Source of the DNA: Corynebacterium pilosum DSM 20521 = CIP 103422
GTDB taxonomy: Bacteria > Actinomycetota > Actinomycetes > Mycobacteriales > Mycobacteriaceae
Assembly (NCBI RefSeq): GCF_000373805.1
Contig: NZ_KB892471.1
Span: forward strand, 1 to 64,000
Reading direction: 5' to 3'
DNA length: 64,000 bases
Shown here: positions 36,416 to 44,957 of the stretch, piece after piece
How positions within the stretch are numbered: the first letter of the stretch is position 1
How the letters are laid out: each line of letters opens with the position of its first letter
Made by a program: the position numbers and the translations under genes
The notes under the pieces: generated by a model
Seen by the model: the letters and a program-made list of their open reading frames with translations, nothing else
What the model was told of the DNA's origin: nothing
The model's database searches: none

Positions 36416-37309
36416 ATGGAACCGGCAATAGAAGTTCTCAACGTAACAAAGACATTCGGCGACTTTCGCGCGCTCGACGATTTTTCACTCACCGTCGATC
36501 GTGCCAGCATTCATGGATTCCTCGGACCCAACGGTTCTGGAAAATCGACAACGATAAGGACCCTGCTCGGCGTGCTTGCGCCTACTTCGGGAACGGTACG
36601 CATCCTCGGTGTCGACCCGGGGCGAGACCCTTCAGTATTAAAGCGCGTCGGCTACGTCCCCGGAGACGTTTCTTTGTGGCCCACGTTGACCGGCGCTGAG
36701 ACTCTTCAGGCTCTCGAATCGCTGCGGGGCGTACCCACGGACAGGAAGCGCGAGGGCGAACTTATCGACGCCTTCGACCTGGATCCGACGAAGAAGACTC
36801 GGGACTATTCAACCGGTAACCGAAGAAAGGTGAGTCTCATCGCCGCTCTTTCATTCGGTGCGGATGTCCTATTGTTGGATGAGCCCACGGCAGGGCTTGA
36901 CCCACTGATGGAATCAGTTTTCGTCGACGAAGTTCGTAAAGAACACTCGAAAGGGGCGACAGTTTTACTCTCGAGCCATATTTTGAGCGAAGTAGAGAAG
37001 CTATGTGATTACGTCACAGTGATTAAATCCGGCCGGGTAGTAGAGCGCGGAACAATTCGTCAATTACGTCACTTATCAACGCATTCTGTCTCTGCCAATG
37101 TTTCACGTGAAACGGCGGATGCTTTTCGACGAGAGCTAGGGGACGGCGCCGTGGTCGTCGACAAGCTAGGGCGAACGACACTCACCGTCGAACGCGACAA
37201 GGTCCCCGACACACTAAGAACTCTCTTGGATGTCAACGCGACAGACATCGAAACACAACCGGCGAGCCTCGAGGAAATTTTCATGCGCCATTATGAGACA
37301 GGGGAGTAG
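36416..37309 (+). CDS. ABC transporter ATPase (drug-export type)
   Basis: The 297-residue ATPase has Walker A GPNGSGKST, the Q-loop region (VGYVPGDVSLWPTL), signature YSTGNRRKVSL, and Walker B VLLLDEPTAGLD followed by the H-loop SSHILSE. ATG at 36416 follows TTAGGAAAA. With the adjacent permease it forms an exporter like actinobacterial antibiotic and polyketide exporters. A parS copy lies inside the C-terminal part. The signature motif is slightly divergent (STGNRRK instead of SGGQ). Confidence 0.9.
   Translation: MEPAIEVLNVTKTFGDFRALDDFSLTVDRASIHGFLGPNGSGKSTTIRTLLGVLAPTSGTVRILGVDPGRDPSVLKRVGYVPGDVSLWPTLTGAETLQALESLRGVPTDRKREGELIDAFDLDPTKKTRDYSTGNRRKVSLIAALSFGADVLLLDEPTAGLDPLMESVFVDEVRKEHSKGATVLLSSHILSEVEKLCDYVTVIKSGRVVERGTIRQLRHLSTHSVSANVSRETADAFRRELGDGAVVVDKLGRTTLTVERDKVPDTLRTLLDVNATDIETQPASLEEIFMRHYETGE
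37099..37114. promoter_or_regulatory. parS site (15/16)
   Basis: TGTTTCACGTGAAACG lies inside the ABC ATPase gene, where it encodes NVSRET. Confidence 0.85.
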
Positions 37310-37311
37310 CA

Positions 37312-38901
37312 ATGCGCGAAGTGCTCACACAGACACGACTGAACTTCCACCTGAAACGCGGCTACCTCCTCGGGTGGATGTTGCCGATCCTCGCGATCAT
37401 CGCCATCTTCCCCGTGGCCTATTACGAATACTATCCAGAACTTTCCAGCCGCCAAGGAATTGTCCAAGGCATGGAAAATAACGTTGGCACGCGCGCCATC
37501 TACGGCTTAATCGACAAGCCCGGAACCGTCGGTCAAATGACCACGTGGGAAGCGGCGATGTGGGCCGGTCTCCTCGGCGCCATCATGGTCGCCCTGCTGA
37601 TGGTCGATCTCTACCGCCGACCGGAGCACACGGGACTGAGCGAACTGACGCGTTCCACGGGAATCAAGGCCAGCACGCCGTGGGCCGCGGCCACCATCAC
37701 CGGAGTCACCTCGGCGATTACTCTTGGTGCAGCGTCAGCACTTATCCTGCTGGCTCTACCGTTGCCCCGCGATGAAATACCTACCGAAGGAGCAATCGCT
37801 TTTGGGTTTACGCTCACGCTGATGCTGATCGGGGCAACCCTTTTCGCGCAGATGGCCTTGCTCCTGGTCAACGATGCGTCGAGGCTGACGCAAGCCGCGT
37901 TAATTAGCGTGGCGGTGTCCTACGCCATTCGCATTGTCGCAGACACGCAAGAAATCGCGTGGCTCAATTGGCTCAGCCCCCTTGGATGGCGGGAACTCAT
38001 CGGTCCCTTCACCGAGAACGACATGGGCCGCGCTGCCATCCTTGCGGCCGTGTGCTTCGCTGCCATCGGTCTCATTGGCTTCGCTGAGTCACGCCGTACA
38101 TTCGGCGAAGGCTATTTCCCGCGCCGGAGCAAGGTTCACCGTTCCCGATCCGTACAAGGAATCGTGCACCTGCGCTGGATGCTCAACAAAGGCGGCATCA
38201 TCGCGTGGGCGATCAACGTCGCCATCACCACAGCGTTCCTCATGCCACTATCGGGAGATATCGCCACCCTCATAGGCGGCGATGACACCACGGGCCAAGT
38301 ATTCCGAGACCTCCTCGGTGGCACCGACGCCTACCAGGCCTTCATCTCCTATATTTGCGAAATGGTCGCCATCATGGTCGCAGCAGCCGGAATCAGTCAG
38401 ATCACCAGTTATCGGGCGGAGGAGAAAGCCCGCATCGTCGATATGCAGCGCTCTACGGGCGTTCGTCGATACGCACCCCTGGCCGCTGCAACGACGATCG
38501 CGCTGGCTTCCGTGGTGGGGCTGGTCTCCGTCATGCACGCTTCAGGCGCAATTGGGTTGGCCACGCAAGAACAGACGCTTGACGACGATTACTCGGCTCT
38601 TGCGTGGGCGTCCTGGTCGCTGCTGGGGGCGGTTATCGTGCTGGTCGGTATCGCAATCGCGATCATCGGGTGGATCCCGGTGGCGAGTGGGTGGGTCTGG
38701 GCGCCACTGGCCTTGTCGGCGGTTGTCACGCTCATGGGCGAAATCCTCCAGCTTCCTGAGTGGGTGATCGATCTATCGCCATTGACACACGCGCTTGAGC
38801 CGGGGTCTGATCAGTGGTGGATCCCGGCGACCATGGGTGCTGCCGGCGTGGCCTTCGCCATATTTGGGTTAGCCGGGTCTGCAAAGAGAGACATTCGCTA
38901 A
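37312..38901 (+). CDS. ABC exporter permease, 12-helix type
   Basis: The 529-residue protein has about 12 predicted membrane helices in two halves, each opening with a cytoplasmic stretch (FHLKRGYLLGWMLPILAIIAIF; and HLRWMLNKGGIIAWAINVAI), typical of the fused permeases of actinobacterial drug exporters. It starts two bases after the ATPase stop and the pair is one operon. The exported substrate is unknown. Confidence 0.85.
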   Translation: MREVLTQTRLNFHLKRGYLLGWMLPILAIIAIFPVAYYEYYPELSSRQGIVQGMENNVGTRAIYGLIDKPGTVGQMTTWEAAMWAGLLGAIMVALLMVDLYRRPEHTGLSELTRSTGIKASTPWAAATITGVTSAITLGAASALILLALPLPRDEIPTEGAIAFGFTLTLMLIGATLFAQMALLLVNDASRLTQAALISVAVSYAIRIVADTQEIAWLNWLSPLGWRELIGPFTENDMGRAAILAAVCFAAIGLIGFAESRRTFGEGYFPRRSKVHRSRSVQGIVHLRWMLNKGGIIAWAINVAITTAFLMPLSGDIATLIGGDDTTGQVFRDLLGGTDAYQAFISYICEMVAIMVAAAGISQITSYRAEEKARIVDMQRSTGVRRYAPLAAATTIALASVVGLVSVMHASGAIGLATQEQTLDDDYSALAWASWSLLGAVIVLVGIAIAIIGWIPVASGWVWAPLALSAVVTLMGEILQLPEWVIDLSPLTHALEPGSDQWWIPATMGAAGVAFAIFGLAGSAKRDIR

Positions 38902-38923
38902 AGCGAGAAGGCATACTAGAAGC

Positions 38924-39286
38924 ATGACTTGTTCACGTCGAATGTTTCTGTTGGGCACCGCTACCACTTTTGCCGGTGCATTCCTCGCAGCCTGTGGCGA
39001 ATCCCCCTCTGAGGAAGTGGCCGCCACAGAGGTACCGGTGGGCTCTGCTGTGATTTTGGATCAGTTCATCATCGCGCAGCCGACCGAGGGCCAATTCGTG
39101 GCTTACTCTTCCGCATGCCCGCACCAGAGGAATAAGATTACTGAAGTCGAAGGCGACACGGTGCGCTGCACCGCACACGATTCCGTGTTCAGCATCGTCG
39201 ACGGTGCTGTGATTTCCGGCGTGGCGCGCGACCCGCTCTACCCGGCAGAAGCCACCCAAAAGGGTGGTACCGTCACCGCGACATAG
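38924..39286 (+). CDS. Small secreted Rieske [2Fe-2S] lipoprotein
   Basis: The 120-residue protein has a Tat-like N-terminus (SRRMFLLG), a lipobox LAAC (Cys24), then a Rieske domain with CPH (Cys65, His67) and CTAH (Cys82, His85). It would sit outside the membrane carrying a 2Fe-2S cluster for one-electron transfer. The two cysteines that form the stabilising disulfide in bc1-type Rieske proteins are not obvious, so it resembles small soluble arsenite-oxidase or ferredoxin-type Rieske proteins. Its electron partner is unknown. Confidence 0.85.
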   Translation: MTCSRRMFLLGTATTFAGAFLAACGESPSEEVAATEVPVGSAVILDQFIIAQPTEGQFVAYSSACPHQRNKITEVEGDTVRCTAHDSVFSIVDGAVISGVARDPLYPAEATQKGGTVTAT

Positions 39287-39295
39287 CCGAACCGA

Positions 39296-40369
39296 CTACC
39301 AGGCGCGGAAGTAGGATTCCGCGAACGGAAGATCGTCCGCACCAAGCTGCTTGAGGGCGTGATTCGGCCACTGCGGATTACGCAATGCCTCACGCCCCAG
39401 CAGGATTGCATCTGCGTGCCCGTCTTCGAGAATGTATTCAGCATGCTCGGGGTTGGTGATCAAACCAACTGCCGCCGTGGGCATGCCAGTCTCCCGCACA
39501 GCGGAGGCCATGGGGACTTGGTAGCCAGGTTCCACGGGAATCTTCGCGCGCACATTACCGCCAGTGGAAATGTCCATCAGGTCCACGCCCCGCTCCTTTA
39601 GTAGTGGCGCGAGTCGCACCGAGTCTTCGAGCAGCCAGCCGCCCTTTGTCCAGTCGGTGGCCGACAAACGCACCAGCAGTGGCGTGTCGTTGTTCAGCAC
39701 TCCGCGGACGGTATCGACGGTCTCTAGGAGCAAGCGGGTGCGTCCCTCAAAGTCGCCGCCGTATTCGTCCTCGCGCTGATTGGTGAGCGGGGAGAGGAAC
39801 TGGTGCAGCAGATAGCCGTGGGCAGCGTGGAGCTCCACGGTGTCGAAGCCTGCAGCCATAGCACGCTCGGCGGCAGCGGCGAACTGTGCTGGCAATGCGC
39901 TGGCTTCCTCTGTTGTGAGCTCCCGCGGAGTGTCCTGGCCGTCGGCAGCTATGGGGGAGGGCGCCACCGTTTCCCAGCCTCCCTCGTCGACAGGCACCGA
40001 GCCACTGCCGAGGCCGGGGCGCATCGGGATCGTGGACGCCTTGCGCCCCGCATGATTAAGTTGCACGCCCATCGCCGCCCCTTGGCTGTGCACGAAATGC
40101 ACGATGCCGCGCCAGGCCTCGACCTGCTCGTCGTTCCAGATGCCAGTACATTCAGGGCTAATGCGGCCTTCAGGCACAATGCCGGTCGATTCCGCAATGA
40201 TCAACCCAAATCCGCCCACAGCGAGGGACCCGTAGTGCACAAGGTGCCAGGGTTCCGGCACACCATCTTGGGCGCGCACGTGGTACTGGCACATGGGTGG
40301 CACCCACATGCGGTTGCGTATGGTCAGTCCGCGCAGAGTCATCGGTTTTGCAAGTCTCACATTCGTCAT
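39296..40369 (-). CDS. NADH:flavin oxidoreductase, Old Yellow Enzyme family (YqjM-like)
   Basis: The 357-residue TIM-barrel flavoenzyme contains NRMWVPPMCQYH (the Cys of YqjM-type enzymes), GVQLNHAGRKA, FDTVELHAAHGYLLHQFLSPLTN, which holds the His pair and the catalytic-loop residues, and AILLGREALRNPQWP. Such enzymes reduce activated C=C bonds with NAD(P)H and may respond to electrophile stress. It converges with the Rieske gene with 9 bases between stops. Confidence 0.92.
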   Translation of the reverse strand: MTNVRLAKPMTLRGLTIRNRMWVPPMCQYHVRAQDGVPEPWHLVHYGSLAVGGFGLIIAESTGIVPEGRISPECTGIWNDEQVEAWRGIVHFVHSQGAAMGVQLNHAGRKASTIPMRPGLGSGSVPVDEGGWETVAPSPIAADGQDTPRELTTEEASALPAQFAAAAERAMAAGFDTVELHAAHGYLLHQFLSPLTNQREDEYGGDFEGRTRLLLETVDTVRGVLNNDTPLLVRLSATDWTKGGWLLEDSVRLAPLLKERGVDLMDISTGGNVRAKIPVEPGYQVPMASAVRETGMPTAAVGLITNPEHAEYILEDGHADAILLGREALRNPQWPNHALKQLGADDLPFAESYFRAW

Positions 40370-40402
40370 ACGCCCAGCGTAGCCTGCCGTAGACTGGCGG
40401 TC

Positions 40403-41395
40403 ATGCTCTCCAGAATCAAAAACGTCGATCCGCTGATCGTCTTGATCATCCTCGCCGTCGTCGTCGCCATCATCGCGCCCGTCCGCGGCGAATTTGCTGA
40501 ATGGTTTGCGCTTGCGACGAACCTTGCGATCGCCCTGCTGTTCTTCCTCTACGGGGCACGCTTATCGACGAGCGAAGCGCTCAAAGGCCTGACGAACTGG
40601 AAACTCCATCTGACAATTTTGGCGTTTACGTTCGTTCTCTATCCGATCGTTGGTGTTCTGCTGCGTCCGCTCACGCTGTTTATCTCCGACGGCTTGTATC
40701 AGGGGATCTTGTATCTCACCTTGGTGCCGTCCACGGTGCAATCCTCGGTGGCGTTTACGTCGATCGCGCGCGGGAACGTGTCGGGCGCGATTGTGGCGGC
40801 GAGCCTCTCGAACCTGGCCGGGGTCTTCTTTACGCCACTCCTGGTGATGTTCATCATGGGCGCCGGGGACGGGATTCACGTGGACGCGCAAGTGTTCATC
40901 GATATCGCCCTCCTGCTGCTCCTGCCCTTTGTCTTGGGCCAGCTGGCGCGCTACTTCATCCCCGGGGTGGCAGGTGCCGCAGCGAGCAAGGCGACGAAGG
41001 TGGTGGACCGTGGCTCGATCACGATGGTGGTCTATTCGGCGTTCTCCTCGGGCATGGTAGCTGGCGTGTGGTCGAGTGTTGCCGTGTGGGAGGTCATCTT
41101 CCTCGTGGTGTTCTCGGCGCTCTTGGTGGTATTCATGCTGTGGCTCACGCGCGTGATCTCCGCACGCCTCGGCTTCCCACGAGGAGATGTCATCGCCATC
41201 GAATTCTGTGGCTCCAAGAAGTCGCTCGCAACCGGCCTGCCGATGGCCAGCGTGATCTTCGGCGGTGCCTCCCTGGGCTTGTTGATCTTGCCGTTGATGA
41301 TCTACCACCAGGTACAGTTGATGATTTGCTCATGGCTTGCGGCCCGTTATGGGCGTGCCGACGATGCCCGCAACCAGTCCACCGCTCTCGCTTAA
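40403..41395 (+). CDS. Bile-acid:sodium symporter-like (SBF-like) transporter
   Basis: The 330-residue protein has ten predicted membrane helices and matches the SBF-like branch (YfeH type): LLFFLYGARLSTSEALKGL, LVPSTVQSSVAFTSIARGN, and EFCGSKKSLATGLPMASVIF, which carry the sodium-binding crossover motifs. ATG at 40403 is chosen because the first helix follows at once and the longer upstream frame is antisense to the oxidoreductase. The substrate is unknown. A 12-mer lies at 40560. Confidence 0.88.
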   Translation: MLSRIKNVDPLIVLIILAVVVAIIAPVRGEFAEWFALATNLAIALLFFLYGARLSTSEALKGLTNWKLHLTILAFTFVLYPIVGVLLRPLTLFISDGLYQGILYLTLVPSTVQSSVAFTSIARGNVSGAIVAASLSNLAGVFFTPLLVMFIMGAGDGIHVDAQVFIDIALLLLLPFVLGQLARYFIPGVAGAAASKATKVVDRGSITMVVYSAFSSGMVAGVWSSVAVWEVIFLVVFSALLVVFMLWLTRVISARLGFPRGDVIAIEFCGSKKSLATGLPMASVIFGGASLGLLILPLMIYHQVQLMICSWLAARYGRADDARNQSTALA

Positions 41396-41397
41396 GG

Positions 41398-41413
41398 AGT
41401 TTCACGTGAAACA
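41398..41413. promoter_or_regulatory. parS site (15/16) overlapping a start codon
   Basis: AGTTTCACGTGAAACA contains the GTG start codon (41406-41408) of the downstream small gene; the ribosome site AAGGAG abuts it. Confidence 0.85.
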
Positions 41414-41711
41414 TTTTGTTCGCACCACCCTCACCGTCCCCGGTGCCGGCACCCTGGTCACGATCGCCGAGCTGGAGGAGATCTCGTCGGAAAGCTGCAC
41501 CATGGTGCGCATGATCGAACTGGCACCGGACGAGACGATTAAGGGGGCGTTCGCCGATGGTCGGATCGTCGGCCAGGCGAACGAGCCCCTAGAGCAAGTG
41601 CCGCACCCCAACACCTACGACCAGTTCGAGGGGATCGAGGCTGAGCACCTCAGCCCGGAAGAGTTCGAGGGCCTGTGGGCGGAAGTGCGCGCCAAGTTCC
41701 CCGGGTTCTAA
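41406..41711 (+). CDS. Small conserved protein of unknown function
   Basis: The 101-residue acidic, soluble protein begins MKHFVRTTLTVPGAG (GTG start) and has no recognised domain. The start GTG at 41406 is supported by AAGGAG eight bases upstream; both overlap a parS site, so the first codons are fixed by that sequence. It follows the SBF-like gene by 10 bases and its stop meets the convergent azlD gene. Confidence 0.65.
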   Translation: MKHFVRTTLTVPGAGTLVTIAELEEISSESCTMVRMIELAPDETIKGAFADGRIVGQANEPLEQVPHPNTYDQFEGIEAEHLSPEEFEGLWAEVRAKFPGF

Positions 41712-42049
41712 AACACTAGATTAACCAACAGCATGTAGACGACAGTGCCACCAAGGATCGACAGGCCACTGTCGCCTTTCCACCAGTGCAGCAGCAGAGT
41801 CGCGGCGACGCCCAGCAGGGAGGCCAAGAGGCCACCTGGGGCGGAAAGCTGCCCGAAGATCGTGTACACCACGAGAACGATCATCACGCCGACGGGCATC
41901 ATCAAGCCCAGCGAAGCGATGAAGTTATTGCCCTTCAGTAGCTTCAGAAAGAAGAAGGGGAGTGCGCGCAGGGCGACGGTGACCATCCCCACCGGGATCA
42001 GCACCGCCAGCACCATGCCAAGCGTGACGCCCTCTGGAAGCCCGTACAT
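41708..42049 (-). CDS. azlD: Branched-chain amino acid exporter small subunit AzlD
   Basis: The 113-residue protein has three or four membrane helices and the AzlD features VALRALPFFFLKLLKGN and GLLASLLGVAATLLLHWW. It pairs with AzlC/BrnF. It begins one base inside the azlC stop, as in the brnFE operon of C. glutamicum, which exports isoleucine, leucine, valine and methionine under Lrp. No lrp gene is adjacent here. Confidence 0.85.
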   Translation of the reverse strand: MYGLPEGVTLGMVLAVLIPVGMVTVALRALPFFFLKLLKGNNFIASLGLMMPVGVMIVLVVYTIFGQLSAPGGLLASLLGVAATLLLHWWKGDSGLSILGGTVVYMLLVNLVF

Positions 42050-42816
42050 CAGACCTCCTTCGCCATGGTGTCGTCGGGACGGCGCCAGGTCAATAGCCCG
42101 TCCAGGCGTGGCGACATATAGCGTGCGATCAAAATCAGGAAGTAGACGCTCAGCGCAATCATCATGATCGACCCCGGGGCGATCAGCCCGACGATGATGG
42201 CGAGCACCGCGGCGATCACCGGCAGGGAATAGTCGCGGTTGTTCTTAAACGCCTCCCACGCCAGCACGACGAAGAGTGCCGTCAGCGCGAAGTCCATCCC
42301 CTTAAGTCCGGGCGGGATGATCTCTCCGACGAGCGCCCCCACAATCCCAGGGATCAACCACAAGAGGTGGAGCAGAATCTGGATGGTGAGAATGCGCGTG
42401 CCGGTCAGTGGCTTCTGAGGATCTCGGGCAGAGACGATGGCGTAAGCCTCGTCGATAAGCGCATACGCGGAATAGGCCTTGCCGGGCACGGACTTCACCT
42501 TGTGCAAGGGGAATGTGAGGCCGTAGAAGATGTGTCGGAAGTTCACCATGAAGCCGGTGAACGCGGCGGAGAGGGGGCCGACGCCGGAGGTGACCATACT
42601 GATCGCGAGGAATTCCATCGAGCCGGCGAAGATGACGATGGAGAAGATCGGGGTCCACCACCAAGCGAAGCCGGACTGGGCCATGAGGAGACCGAAGGCT
42701 AAGCCCAGCGGGATCAGGCCGAGGCCGACCGCCCAGGTCTCACGGATCCCTTCTTTGATTTCGTGGAGCGTGTTTCCTTCGCCCTCGTCTGGCGTTGTTT
42801 CACGTGAAACATTCAC
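42049..42816 (-). CDS. azlC: Branched-chain amino acid exporter large subunit AzlC
   Basis: The AzlC-family protein has seven to eight helices with GLGLIPLGLAFGLLMAQSGF, FAGSMEFLAISMVTSG, NFRHIFYGLTF and YALIDEAYAIVSA. Start GTG at 42816 is the most likely, as in-frame codons further up are uncharged of ribosome sites; the first residues NVSRETT are encoded by a parS copy. It works with AzlD as an exporter. A 12-mer copy lies at 42449 in the conserved IDEAY region. Confidence 0.85.
   Translation of the reverse strand: MNVSRETTPDEGEGNTLHEIKEGIRETWAVGLGLIPLGLAFGLLMAQSGFAWWWTPIFSIVIFAGSMEFLAISMVTSGVGPLSAAFTGFMVNFRHIFYGLTFPLHKVKSVPGKAYSAYALIDEAYAIVSARDPQKPLTGTRILTIQILLHLLWLIPGIVGALVGEIIPPGLKGMDFALTALFVVLAWEAFKNNRDYSLPVIAAVLAIIVGLIAPGSIMMIALSVYFLILIARYMSPRLDGLLTWRRPDDTMAKEV
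42796..42811. promoter_or_regulatory. parS site (16/16)
   Basis: This is a perfect copy within the first codons of azlC. Confidence 0.9.
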
Positions 42817-42829
42817 GGTTGACCCACTT

Positions 42830-43438
42830 CTAATTGTCCTCGAGGTTATGGGGGAAAGTGGAAAACAGTGGCAACGGCATCGGCTGGCGGCGCAACACGT
42901 CGCCCCAGAGGTCGGCTGCCGCTGGCGCAATCACGTCGCCTGGGAGAGCCGGAGCAACATACCAGTCGCCACGTTCGATCTCCTCCTCGAGCTGGCCCGG
43001 CGCCCACTCCGCATGCCCCATAAAGATACGCATTCCGTCAAGGTCTTCCATCACCTCGTGCGGCTGCGCGCTCAGGTTCACGTGTACCAAGCGGTTAGCC
43101 AAACGCGTGAAGTAGGGGTGAGTGTCAATATCAACGTCTGGCTTCGTCACGCCCAGCGCCACCGCGGCCTGCTGGCTTAGCGGGCCGCCTATGTACATCG
43201 CCTGAGGCTTCGCTACCGCAGGCAGCCAATCCGGCAGAACGTTGTAAACGGCCAGCTCACTGCGCTGGTTAAGGATCACACCGAAGGTCGATTCGGCGTC
43301 ACGCTCGATCACCAGCACCACGCTGCGGGAGAACTCGGGGCTCAGCATGCCAGGAGCCGCCACGAGCAGCATGCCCGCCTCAGGTTCTTCGCGTTCCAAG
43401 GCGTTGAATAGGCGATCTGCGTAGAAGTAGTCACTCAT
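42830..43438 (-). CDS. YqgE/AlgH-family protein (DUF179)
   Basis: The 202-residue protein contains AGMLLVAAPGMLSPEFSRSVVLVIERD, FGVILNQRS, MYIGGPL and IFMGHAEWAPGQLEEEI, the run of motifs of YqgE/AlgH. The ATG at 43438 overlaps the end of the cca gene by eight bases, so both are coupled, as in many corynebacteria. The molecular role of the family is not established. Confidence 0.92.
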   Translation of the reverse strand: MSDYFYADRLFNALEREEPEAGMLLVAAPGMLSPEFSRSVVLVIERDAESTFGVILNQRSELAVYNVLPDWLPAVAKPQAMYIGGPLSQQAAVALGVTKPDVDIDTHPYFTRLANRLVHVNLSAQPHEVMEDLDGMRIFMGHAEWAPGQLEEEIERGDWYVAPALPGDVIAPAAADLWGDVLRRQPMPLPLFSTFPHNLEDN

Positions 43439-44879
43439 CTTTCCTACCTTCCCACCACTGCTGTAGTTCCGCAATGGCTTCGTCACGATCCAGCGGCCCG
43501 CGCTCCAGGCGCAGTTCCTTCATAAAATTCCACGCCTTACCGACATCCGGGCCAGGCTTCAGGTCCAGGATCTTCATGATCTCGTTGCCGTCGAGATCGG
43601 GGCGCACGCGCGCAAGGTCCTCTTTCTCCTCGATCTCCGCGATGCGCTCCTCCAAGTGGTCATAGGTGCGCTGCAGCCGCGCAGCCTTCTTCGGGTTGCG
43701 CGTGGTGGAATCGGCGCGCACCAGTTTGTGGAGGCGGGGGAGGAGGTCGCCGGCGTCGGTCACGTATCGACGAACGGCCGAGTCCGTCCACTGACCCTCA
43801 CCAAAACCGTGGAACCGCATGTGCAGGTACACCAGCTGGGAAATATCCTGCGTGGTCGCCTTCGGATACTTCAACGCCCGCAGACGCTTGCGGGCAAGTT
43901 TTGCTCCCACCACCTCATGGTGATGGAAGCTCACGCCTCCGCCTTCTTTGCGGGCGCGGGTGTCTGGCTTCCCGATGTCGTGGAGTAGCGCGGCCCAACG
44001 CAGTACCAGGTCCGGACCATCGTCCTCGCGGTCGATGGCCTGACGTAGCACCGTAAGCGAGTGGCGGTAGACGTCCTTGTGTTGGAGGTGCTCGTCGGGA
44101 GTCATGCGTAGCGCAGCAACCTCCGGCAGCACATAATCCGCCAGGCCCGTCTCAACAAGCAGGTCGATGCCATCCCAGGGTGCGGCTCCCAGCATCAGCT
44201 TGTCCAGCTCCACCTGGATTCGCTCCACGGTGATTCGCTGAATCTCATCGGCCATGTCGCGCATCGCATCGAAGACGCGTTGTTCCACGTGAAACCCTAA
44301 CTGGGAGACAAAGCGAGCAGCGCGCAGCATGCGCAGGGGATCGTCGCGGAAACTGATCTCCGGCTCTTGTGGTGTATCCAACCGTTGATTTACCAAATCA
44401 TTGAAGCCGCCCACAGGGTCCACAAAATCCGTGCTCATGGCCCCGTCTTCGACGAATAGGCGCACGGCCATCGCGTTGCACTTGAAATCGCGGCGCACCA
44501 AGTCCTCTTCGATGGTGTCGCCGAAAGTGACCTCTGGGTTGCGGGTCACGCCATCATAGAGGTCGGCGCGGAAAGTCGTAATCTCGATCTGCTGGCCCGC
44601 CTTCACCGTAGCCACGGTGCCGAATTCGATTCCGGTATCCCATACCGTCTCACCGAAGTCCTCTAGAATGCGATAAGTCTCCTCAGGGCGGGCAGACGTG
44701 GTGAAGTCCAAATCATTGCCCAGCCTGCCCAGGAATGCGTCGCGCACGGGACCGCCGACGAGGTACAGCTCGTGCCCCGCGGCATCGAACTTTTCGACGA
44801 GCGGACGTAGCAGAGTTTCAAGCTGCCGAATCGCGTCGGCAGCCCGGCCAAGGGCATCAGGATTATTAGAGGTGCTCAC
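43431..44879 (-). CDS. cca: CCA tRNA nucleotidyltransferase
   Basis: The ~482-residue enzyme adds or repairs the 3' CCA of tRNAs. The nucleotidyltransferase head has LVGGPVRDAFLG and NDLDFTT, with RRDFKCNAMA and DPLRMLRAARF downstream. An HD domain follows (ALLHDIGKPDTR, HHEVVGA). GTG at 44879 is preferred because AAGG lies eight bases before it; GTG at 44888 is also in frame. The Nudix gene diverges from it, the usual corynebacterial order. Confidence 0.94.
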   Translation of the reverse strand: MSTSNNPDALGRAADAIRQLETLLRPLVEKFDAAGHELYLVGGPVRDAFLGRLGNDLDFTTSARPEETYRILEDFGETVWDTGIEFGTVATVKAGQQIEITTFRADLYDGVTRNPEVTFGDTIEEDLVRRDFKCNAMAVRLFVEDGAMSTDFVDPVGGFNDLVNQRLDTPQEPEISFRDDPLRMLRAARFVSQLGFHVEQRVFDAMRDMADEIQRITVERIQVELDKLMLGAAPWDGIDLLVETGLADYVLPEVAALRMTPDEHLQHKDVYRHSLTVLRQAIDREDDGPDLVLRWAALLHDIGKPDTRARKEGGGVSFHHHEVVGAKLARKRLRALKYPKATTQDISQLVYLHMRFHGFGEGQWTDSAVRRYVTDAGDLLPRLHKLVRADSTTRNPKKAARLQRTYDHLEERIAEIEEKEDLARVRPDLDGNEIMKILDLKPGPDVGKAWNFMKELRLERGPLDRDEAIAELQQWWEGRKDE

Positions 44880-44957
44880 CGCTAACACCTTACCTGTGGG
44901 TTAAATCGGCACGTCAAAATACCAGAATGAACCAAAGGCGGATACGATAAGCGAAGA

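Noticed and set aside
39803..40402. N-terminal extension of the SBF-like transporter frame
   Set aside because: It overlaps the oxidoreductase gene antisense and does not resemble a transporter; the true start is at 40403.
44281..44296. parS-like TGTTCCACGTGAAACC inside cca
   Set aside because: Two mismatches (14/16), one in the core arm; probably not bound or only weakly bound by ParB.
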